From contig NZ_BBCJ01000011.1 in the NCBI RefSeq assembly GCF_001311985.1, forward strand, positions 1 to 64,000: a stretch of DNA of 64,000 bases, given 5' to 3'. Source of the DNA: Geotalea toluenoxydans JCM 15764 (GTDB lineage: Bacteria > Desulfobacterota > Desulfuromonadia > Geobacterales > Geobacteraceae). The notes beneath the pieces are model-generated. The model saw only the letters and a list, made by a program, of their open reading frames with translations, had not been told where the DNA came from and made no database searches. The translations under genes and the position numbers were made by a program. Numbering within the stretch: position 1 is the first letter of the stretch; each line of letters starts with the position of its first letter. Shown here one piece after another: positions 58,725 through 64,000 of this stretch.

Positions 58725-58785
58725 AGAGTGAAGAGCGAAGAGCGAAGAGCGAAGAGCGAAGAGCGAAGAGCGAAGAGCGAAGAGC
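58703..58785. repeat. Heptamer tandem repeat at the coaBC 3' end
   Basis: Four units of AAGAGTG, seven of AAGAGCG and a partial eighth, about 11.9 copies. It overlaps the last seven codons of coaBC. Because 7 is not a multiple of 3, every frame passes through the same codon cycle, and AAGAGTG units always yield a TGA within 21 bases. Confidence 0.92.
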
Positions 58786-58791
58786 TGCGGC

Positions 58792-58815
58792 AACGCCGCA
58801 GATGGGCGTTTTTTC
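58792..58815 (+). terminator. Intrinsic terminator after coaBC, built from the repeat end
   Basis: Stem AACGCC (58792-58797) with GGCGTT (58805-58810), loop GCAGATG, then T5. The second repeat copy makes the same hairpin at 58917-58938. Confidence 0.75.
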
Positions 58816-58916
58816 AGCTAAAAGGACTGTTCATGCTCAAAAATGTCCGGATGCAAGGCGCCAAGGAGCGAGCAGCGGAGCATACATCAGTATGTGAGCA
58901 GCGCAGAGACGCCGTC

Positions 58917-58938
58917 AACGCCGCAGATGGGCGTTTTT
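58917..58938 (+). terminator. Second copy of the repeat-borne terminator hairpin
   Basis: Stem AACGCC (58917-58922) with GGCGTT (58930-58935) and a run of five T, just before the convergent phospholipase-like gene. Confidence 0.6.
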
Positions 58939-58947
58939 CAGCATGAA

Positions 58948-59861
58948 CTACTCTGTGGAGAGAATCTGCAGCAACAGCTCCGGCTTACAGATGGCTTCGT
59001 GCAGCTTTCCCTTAATTTCATCCAGTTGTTCATTGGCCTGCTGCTTGGTGATCTTGCCGCTGCGGTAGAGCAGTCTCAGATTCTTCCTCACTGCTTCAGC
59101 CGTGGCAAGGGCTCGCTCTCCGGTGGGGTCCGCCTGGAAGAAATGTGAATCTTCGAAATCAGTGAGGAAGCTGAAAACCGCTTCTTCGGCCAGACTCATG
59201 TATTCGTCACGATCCACCTCCTCCAGACCAAAACGGGAAATGTCCGAGAGGGTCTGCAGGACCTGCTGCCATTTTTCCAGCCGGCTTACCAGCAGGATGG
59301 AGTTGAAGATCCGCTTGTTGGTGCCGAAAGAAAACAGTGTGTCGGACAATACCTTTCTCAACAGAGCGTCATTCTTGCGGTAATGCTCCAGGGAGACCTT
59401 CCGGGCGCCGTCCCAGATCTCCTTGTCGACGAAGGCTTCGAATCTCATTTCCCAGTAGGCATGTTTCAGGGTCATGGTGGAAAAACTTCGCATCACCTTG
59501 TAGGGGACATAATAGTTGTGGGCGACAGTATCTGCGGCAAGATGGGCCAGGTAGCCATAGGCGCAGGCTTTCTGAGCATCCATCTCTGCATTTTCCAGGA
59601 CCTTCAGCCCGATCCGCCAGCGATGGCAGTGGAGCAGATAATGGGTGAATTTCTTGCCGATGGTGATGTCTGCGGCGATGCAGCCGTAGAGGAAATCATT
59701 GGGAAATTCACTGATAATGGCTGCCACGGCAGGCTGCAATGCCTGAAGGTTGTTGAGTACGGCGGAGCCAGCTGCAGGTGAATTCCGGCACCCCAGGCGA
59801 GTGCTTCATGGGGCATTAAAACGATGAGTAGAAGGACGAAAGATATGAGCAACATTGACAT
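58948..59861 (-). CDS. Exported zinc-dependent phospholipase C-like protein (one frameshift)
   Basis: About 304 residues. A signal peptide (MLLISFVLLLIVLM, ending HEALA) is followed at once by WGAGIHLQLA, the N-terminal Trp and His typical of mature bacterial phospholipase C-like zinc proteins. Histidines for a zinc cluster appear in THYLLHCHRW and YLAHLAADTVAHNYYVP. One base is missing near 59768, joining the signal peptide to the main domain. No ribosome site is clear at the ATG (59861). It may act on lipids or other phosphoesters in the periplasm; the family also includes proteins without shown activity. Confidence 0.8.
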
Positions 59862-59902
59862 AAAGAATATTAGATGTGCCTGTAAATGTAAAGGAGTTTG
59901 CC

Positions 59903-60643
59903 ATGCATGAGGCCGAAGAAGCCCGGCAGTTGGTGGCCTCGCTTTGTGCCTATCTGGAGGATCTGCAGGAAACGGGCATAGACGGCTTGGCCTACGCCGA
60001 GCCCGCTCCAGTTACTGGTACCGTGCGCTTAAATGGTTCCGATACTTCCCCAACTGCTTCGGTTCAGGCGGCACCTGTCGAACAAGAAAACCTGGATCAG
60101 GTGCGACTTGACCTGGGGGAATGTGCCCGCTGCAGTTTGAGCGGCACCAGGACCAATCTGGTATTCGGTATCGGCAATCCGGCTGCAAGGCTGGTCTTTG
60201 TAGGCGAGGCACCGGGGCGGGACGAAGACCTTCAAGGGGAACCCTTTGTCGGCGAGGCAGGGCAACTGCTGACCAAGATCATTTCCGCCATGCAGTTCAG
60301 ACGGAGCGATGTCTACATCTGCAACATCCTCAAATGCCGCCCCCCCGGTAACCGCAATCCGCAGCCGGAGGAGATCGAACAGTGTCAGCCGTTTCTGCTC
60401 CGGCAGCTGGGTGCCGTGAATCCTGAAGCCATTGTCTGCCTGGGCACCTTTGCCGCCCAGACCCTGCTTCAGACCAAGGAACCGATCTCCAAACTGCGTG
60501 GCCGCTTTCACGACTACCATGGCATACCCCTCATGCCGACCTTTCATCCTGCGTTCCTGTTGCGCAATCCGGCCATGAAGCGCGAGGTGTGGGAAGATAT
60601 GCAGAAGGTGATGCGACTGCTTAATATTGAGCTGAAGAAGTGA
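59903..60643 (+). CDS. Family-4 uracil-DNA glycosylase with iron-sulfur cluster
   Basis: 246 residues from the ATG at 59903 (AAAGGAG upstream). It removes uracil from DNA. The family-4 motifs are GEAPGRDEDLQGEPFVGEAGQLL and HPAFLLRNP, with cluster Cys residues in CARCSLSGTRT and ICNILKCRPPGNRNPQPEEIEQC. An extra N-terminal 80 residues (acidic, Ala/Pro-rich) is common to Geobacter-type and phage SPO1-like homologues. Divergent from the phospholipase-like gene. Confidence 0.93.
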   Translation: MHEAEEARQLVASLCAYLEDLQETGIDGLAYAEPAPVTGTVRLNGSDTSPTASVQAAPVEQENLDQVRLDLGECARCSLSGTRTNLVFGIGNPAARLVFVGEAPGRDEDLQGEPFVGEAGQLLTKIISAMQFRRSDVYICNILKCRPPGNRNPQPEEIEQCQPFLLRQLGAVNPEAIVCLGTFAAQTLLQTKEPISKLRGRFHDYHGIPLMPTFHPAFLLRNPAMKREVWEDMQKVMRLLNIELKK

Positions 60644-60655
60644 TTGGAGGAGAGA

Positions 60656-61099
60656 ATGTACGAAAAGGTCTATGATACTCCAATGCCGGCCGGGGGGGGA
60701 TTACCCTTTGAGCTGCCAGAATGGATAGCCTGTGCCCCCTTCGAGGAGTACCTGGGGATGAAAATAGATGAGGCTGCCGAAGGGCGGGCCATACTAACCA
60801 TGCCGTTCACGGTCAAGCTGTCCCAGGGGGTGGGATTCATGCACGGTGGCGCCATCACTGCCCTGGCAGACACGGCTGTCGCCATGGCCATCAAAAGTGT
60901 GCTGCCTGAGGGAAGCAATTTCGTCACCATGGATCTGGGTCTCAAATTCCATGCTCCGGTAAGATACGGATTAGTTAAGGCCGAGGCGCGGATTGTTGAA
61001 CGTGACGAAAGAAATATCAAGGGGGAAGCCGAAGTCTTCGACGAGGCGGGGGTCAAGGTGGCCACATTTACCTCGGTTTTTCGGGTGAGAAGGCAGTAG
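60656..61099 (+). CDS. PaaI-family hotdog thioesterase
   Basis: 147 residues from the ATG at 60656 (GGAGGAGAG upstream). A hotdog-fold acyl-CoA thioesterase with the active-site block MHGGAITALADTAVAMA. NFVTMDLGLKFHAPVRYG and FTSVFRV complete the fold. The first 35 residues are an N-terminal extension. It starts 12 bases after the uracil-DNA glycosylase and is likely co-transcribed; the substrate is unknown. Confidence 0.9.
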   Translation: MYEKVYDTPMPAGGGLPFELPEWIACAPFEEYLGMKIDEAAEGRAILTMPFTVKLSQGVGFMHGGAITALADTAVAMAIKSVLPEGSNFVTMDLGLKFHAPVRYGLVKAEARIVERDERNIKGEAEVFDEAGVKVATFTSVFRVRRQ

Positions 61100-61198
61100 C
61101 TTTTTAATGCATTAAACAAGGCGAGAGCAGGTGCTGAATATCAGCCCTGCCCTCTGAACCATGTCCTCAGGTTGTTAAACTACCTCTGCCAATCTAAC

Positions 61199-61341
61199 TC
61201 ACTCCTCGTCTCCAGGACCCGAAGAATGATTACCATGCTTCCTGTTCGGCTTGAGACTCTTTGCCAGTTCCCGCTGTTCGGGAGTCAGGATGGAATATAT
61301 CTGCGTCTGGGTCTTCACCCGGATGACTGCCAGTTCCGTTT
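61199..61341 (-). pseudogene. C-terminal remnant of a CpxP/Spy-like periplasmic protein
   Basis: On the minus strand a fragment of about 46 residues reads FKTELAVIRVKTQTQIYSI then LTPEQRELAKSLKPNR, ending at the TGA at 61199. The LTPEQR block is the LTXXQ motif of Spy/CpxP-type chaperones. A stop lies just upstream and there is no start or signal peptide, so this is a decayed gene end. The plus-strand frame at 61172-61360 is a shadow. Confidence 0.5.
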
Positions 61342-61362
61342 TGAATGGGGCTGGCTATAAAT

Positions 61363-61506
61363 ATGAATCGTGAGTGGCTATTTCCTGGTTTCTTTCACAA
61401 ATTCATGCACAATCTGATGCTAACCGGAATCGGCGTCATCTTCGGTTATTTTCCGGCTCACCGGGCGGCAGGACTAAGCCCGATCGACGCCCTGCGATAC
61501 GAGTAA
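61363..61506 (+). pseudogene. C-terminal remnant of a MacB-type ABC transporter permease
   Basis: 47 codons, ending in TGIGVIFGYFPAHRAAGLSPIDALRYE with its natural stop. This is the last membrane helix and tail of MacB/FtsX-like permeases, whose full length is about 400-650 residues. The rest of the gene is missing. It ends eight bases before the MATE gene. Together with the Spy-like fragment it suggests deletion of an efflux/envelope-stress locus. Confidence 0.6.
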
Positions 61507-61513
61507 GGCGGTC

Positions 61514-62901
61514 ATGGCAACCATATTGATTCGATGGACCCAATTCAAAAAAGAGACTTTTAATCACGTTCCGCGCCTGCTAAAGCTTGCAGTCCCCATG
61601 ATCCTTTCAAGCTCAGCGATCATGATGATGCAGATTATCGATGCCATCGTCTTGTCACGCCACTCCAGCGAGGCGGTCGCGGCCATGGGACCGTCAGGCT
61701 TGGCGGTAATCCTTTTTCAGGGATTTATGTTCGGTACTGCAGGGTATGCCGGCACCTTTGTTGCCCACTGCCACGGGCGCGGTGACACCCAGGGGGGGCG
61801 CAGATCCGCATGGCTTGGCATTTATGCCGCTCTGGCGGCCGGGGGGATAGCCCTGGTCTTGGCCTGGCCGATTGCAATACTGTTTCTTCTGGCCGGCCAC
61901 GAGCCAGGGGTTGCCCGGAACGAGATGACATATTTCTCGATCTGTATGGCCGGTTCATTGTTCCCTGTTATGGGTGGAGCTTGGCAGGATGGCTTTCAGG
62001 CATCGGACGACCTGCCGTCGTTACCGGGGTGGCATTCATATCTCTCACGGTGAATGCACTACTGGCCTGGGGGCTGGTTCTTGGTGAATGGGGCCTGCCC
62101 CGGATGGGAATCTCTGGAGCTGCGGTCGCGACTGTGGCCGCGCAGATGGTCGCCATGATTCTCTATGCAGCGACGTTTGCCAGGGCTGGCGGCTTTTCTG
62201 ACGCCGTGGCAAGGCGGCTTGACTGGGTAGAGTTTCGCCATTTCCTTTCCCTCGCCATGCCGATGGGGCTGCGGATCAGCGGCGAGCTTGCGGCGTGGAC
62301 ACTGTTTCTGGTGGTGGTCGGTCGCTTGGGAACCGTTCAACTGGCTGCATCCAGCATTGCCTTTCGCATCAATGGCATGGCCTTCTTCCCTGCGCTCGGG
62401 CTCGGCCAGGCTGCAGGAATATTGGTGGGGCACGCCCGGGGAGCCGGGGGTGATGATGAGATCCCAGCCATAGCCTCACAGTCGCTGGTGGTGTGCGAGA
62501 TCTGGATGCTCGCAATGGCAACCCTGTTCGCCACGGCGCCGGTGCCGCTCATGTCGATCTTTGCGGGTTACGGACCGGAAAGCACGAGAATTGTGGAGAC
62601 CGGTTCCCTGATCATGAAATTCGTCGCCTTTTATTGTATCTTCGACGCAGCCAATGTCATGATTGGGTGCGTACTGGCTTCAGCAGGCGATACCCGTTGG
62701 CTCGCCCGTACCTTCCTGGTCTCTTCAAGCCTGTTTCTCGCCCTGCTATGGCTTGTCGACATGATCATTCCGAGCTTGATGGCGGAATGGGCACTTGCTA
62801 CCATTTTCGTATTTGCCACGGCGGTAATCTGGTTGTTCCGGTTTCGATCTGGTGCATGGAGGAATGTTCAGGTGCTGCGTCGATCCGAGGTAGGCAAATA
62901 G
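61514..62901 (+). CDS. MATE-family multidrug/metabolite efflux transporter (one frameshift)
   Basis: About 463 residues with 12 predicted membrane helices (for example LLKLAVPMILSSSAIMMMQ, WLGIYAALAAGGIALVLAW, FRHFLSLAMPMGLRISGELA). The fold is that of Na+- or H+-driven MATE exporters such as NorM. One base is missing near 61980, joining FPVMGGA to LAGWLSGIGRPAVVTGV. The ATG at 61514 has AAGGCGG upstream. Exported compounds are unknown. Confidence 0.87.
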
Positions 62902-63222
62902 TGCGAGCGATGGTCTGAGCATGCATGCTGCAAGGTCCTATTCTTCTCTTGCTGTGTGACAATAAAGTCTTTGCAGAAAGAGATGGTGAATACTTAATGG
63001 TCCATACACCTCTCCATTTAAACAGCCTGTTTCACTCCTTGCACCTCCACTTCATTCTTAATCCTATCTCTTCCCGTAGTGTCCTAATGCATTTAATAAG
63101 TTCTTAAAGAAATTCAGCCTTTCTTCCGATAACTAACATGAAGAAGAAAGTGTGTAATGCTTGTCCTCAACATACCGGTGTACATCTGGCACTGGCTCAT
63201 AAATTAGCGAACAGGGGGAGAA
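62902..63222 (+). other. Intergenic region holding a candidate regulatory site
   Basis: About 320 bases between the MATE gene and the binding-protein gene. Apart from the sigma-28-like site at 63105-63132 and a ribosome site GGGGGAG at 63214-63220 I see no gene, terminator or RNA. Confidence 0.4.
63105..63132 (+). promoter_or_regulatory. Sigma-28 (FliA)-like promoter
   Basis: TAAA (63105-63108), a 16-base spacer and TCCGATAA (63125-63132), compared with the enterobacterial consensus TAAA-N15-GCCGATAA. It stands about 90 bases before the binding-protein start. Sigma-28 promoters usually drive motility and chemotaxis genes. Confidence 0.4.
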
Positions 63223-64000
63223 ATGAAAGGTTGGTTTAAGATGCTGACATCTGTATTCCTGATGTCGGGAACTTGTGTGGTTTTTTATGGAATGCCATCG
63301 AATGGGCTTGCCGCAGAACCGGTAATAATAGGCATAGACGCCGACTTCTCTTCCGGGTCTGCTTCGGCAGGTGAGGCTATTCACCGGGGTGCGCTTATCG
63401 CCATTGCCGAAATAAATGAAAAGGGGGGAGTGCTTGGTGGTAGAAAGCTGGAACTTAATTTGAAGGACCATCATGGCTCGCCCACGCGAAGCACCGATAA
63501 TCTCAACGACCTCTCCAAAGAAAAGAACTTGGTTGCAGTGATCGGTGGTCTGCACAGCCCCGCAATCATCAAGAACCAGGATCTGATCCATCGCAACCGC
63601 CTGATCATGCTCGACCCTTGGGCTGCCGCCACTGCAGTGGTGGAGAATGGAAAATCTCCAAACTATGTCTTCAGGGTTTCGGTACGTGATGAATATGTGG
63701 GCGGATTTCTGGTAGGGCAGGCTGTTAAGCAGGGTTACAAGAACCTGGGGCTCTTGCTGGAAAAGACCGATTGGGGAAGGGGCAACGAAAAATATATCAC
63801 CGTCGCCCTCTCCAAACTGGGGCGTAAGCCTGCTTCCGTACAGTGGTTCTATCTGGGGGACACGGACATGACGACTCAATTGATTGCTTTCGAAAAAGCA
63901 GGGGCGGATGCGGTGATCATGGTGGCCAATGCTCCGGAGGGTGGTGCAATCGTCAGGCACATGGCGCTGAGACCGGAAAAGGTGAGACTTCCAATAATCT
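63223..64000 (+). CDS. LivK-type periplasmic ligand-binding protein, 3' end cut by window edge
   Basis: At least 259 residues from the ATG at 63223 (GGGGGAG upstream). A signal peptide ends near NGLAAE, and the mature part begins PVIIGIDADFSSGSASAGEAI, the start of the branched-chain amino acid-type Peripl_BP_6 fold. GALIAIAEINEKGGVLGGRKL, LVAVIGGLHSPA and FRVSVRDEYVGGFLV are typical. It would be an ABC-transport receptor or the sensing arm of a fused receptor; the missing C-terminus would show which. No transporter genes are visible within the window. Confidence 0.9.
   Translation, partial: MKGWFKMLTSVFLMSGTCVVFYGMPSNGLAAEPVIIGIDADFSSGSASAGEAIHRGALIAIAEINEKGGVLGGRKLELNLKDHHGSPTRSTDNLNDLSKEKNLVAVIGGLHSPAIIKNQDLIHRNRLIMLDPWAAATAVVENGKSPNYVFRVSVRDEYVGGFLVGQAVKQGYKNLGLLLEKTDWGRGNEKYITVALSKLGRKPASVQWFYLGDTDMTTQLIAFEKAGADAVIMVANAPEGGAIVRHMALRPEKVRLPII

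Larger units (their letters stand above)
58791..58943. repeat. Intergenic repeat with duplicated end sequence
   Basis: The 20-mer CAACGCCGCAGATGGGCGTT plus a T-run and CAGC occurs at 58791-58818 and again at 58916-58942. Between them lies GATGCAAGGCGCC...GAGCAGCG and the hairpin CATACatcaGTATG. This resembles the dispersed intergenic elements ending in ...GATGGGCGTTTTTC found in Geobacter and other genomes. The gap is otherwise non-coding and lies between convergent genes. Confidence 0.6.

Noticed and set aside
58703..58785. Possible CRISPR-like tandem array
   Set aside because: The unit is seven bases without spacers; it is a simple sequence repeat.
63133..63960. Long minus-strand open frame of 275 residues
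   Set aside because: It mirrors the LivK-type gene, which has a signal peptide, ribosome site and clear family motifs; the minus-strand product has no such features.

Overview
The window reads as a chromosomal segment of a Geobacteraceae bacterium (Geobacter/Geotalea type, Desulfuromonadales). The evidence is a pair of OmpB/OmpC-like secreted multicopper oxidases, a eukaryotic-type citrate synthase, a very high density of sensor kinases, GGDEF/EAL, HD-GYP and PilZ proteins, and a moderate G+C content. No rRNA, tRNA, CRISPR array, transposase or prophage was recognised.

A dominant property of the sequence is that about 40 single-base indels break otherwise well conserved genes. Nearly all are losses of one base, often in short homopolymers. 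They hit housekeeping genes such as citrate synthase (1), MTA phosphorylase (4) and an S1-domain protein (1), so most are probably sequencing or assembly errors rather than biology. I give each such gene as one CDS across its frames and state where the frame moves.

Layout. 1-1.3 kb: the end of an unknown gene and a bacterioferritin. 1.7-8.6 kb: an extracytoplasmic metal-oxidation locus (small basic exported protein, OmpB-like oxidase with fibronectin III repeats, OmpC-like oxidase with a dockerin-like tail). 8.6-23.2 kb: a signalling island with a REC-GAF-PAS-GGDEF-EAL protein, two stand-alone receivers, three kinases sharing a phytochrome-type core, a small kinase, a receiver fused to a kinase that has lost its histidine, and a kinase with a Cys/His-rich PAS region. 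23.2-33.2 kb: PilZ, ferritin-like, M1 peptidase, HD-GYP, rhomboid, DUF4124, YkgJ, a receiver and a PhoB/PhoR pair, with a 167-bp inverted-repeat element. 33.6-41.4 kb: central metabolism (acyl-CoA ligase, M24 peptidase, citrate synthase, aldehyde dehydrogenase, Ndk). 41.4-50.4 kb: RNA modification, methylthioadenosine/purine salvage, Pcm, pseudouridine synthase, S1 protein, sugar kinase, PilF-like TPR lipoprotein and RodZ-like protein. 50.4-54 kb: GAF, receivers, UspA and a receiver-kinase. 54-61.1 kb: FAD oxidoreductase, HD/OB nuclease, metallo-hydrolase, CoaBC, repeat elements, phospholipase-like protein, family-4 uracil-DNA glycosylase and thioesterase. 61.1-64 kb: remnants of an envelope-stress/efflux locus, a MATE transporter, and the start of a LivK-type binding protein behind a sigma-28-like promoter.

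Functionally the window joins a metal-respiration surface (multicopper oxidases) with dense phosphorelay and cyclic-di-GMP control. No complete novel defence or biosynthetic system is visible. The least ordinary items are the receiver-pseudokinase, the Cys/His PAS kinase, the co-translated basic protein ahead of the OmpB-like oxidase, the intergenic repeat elements, the heptamer tract that ends coaBC, and several very small candidate genes.
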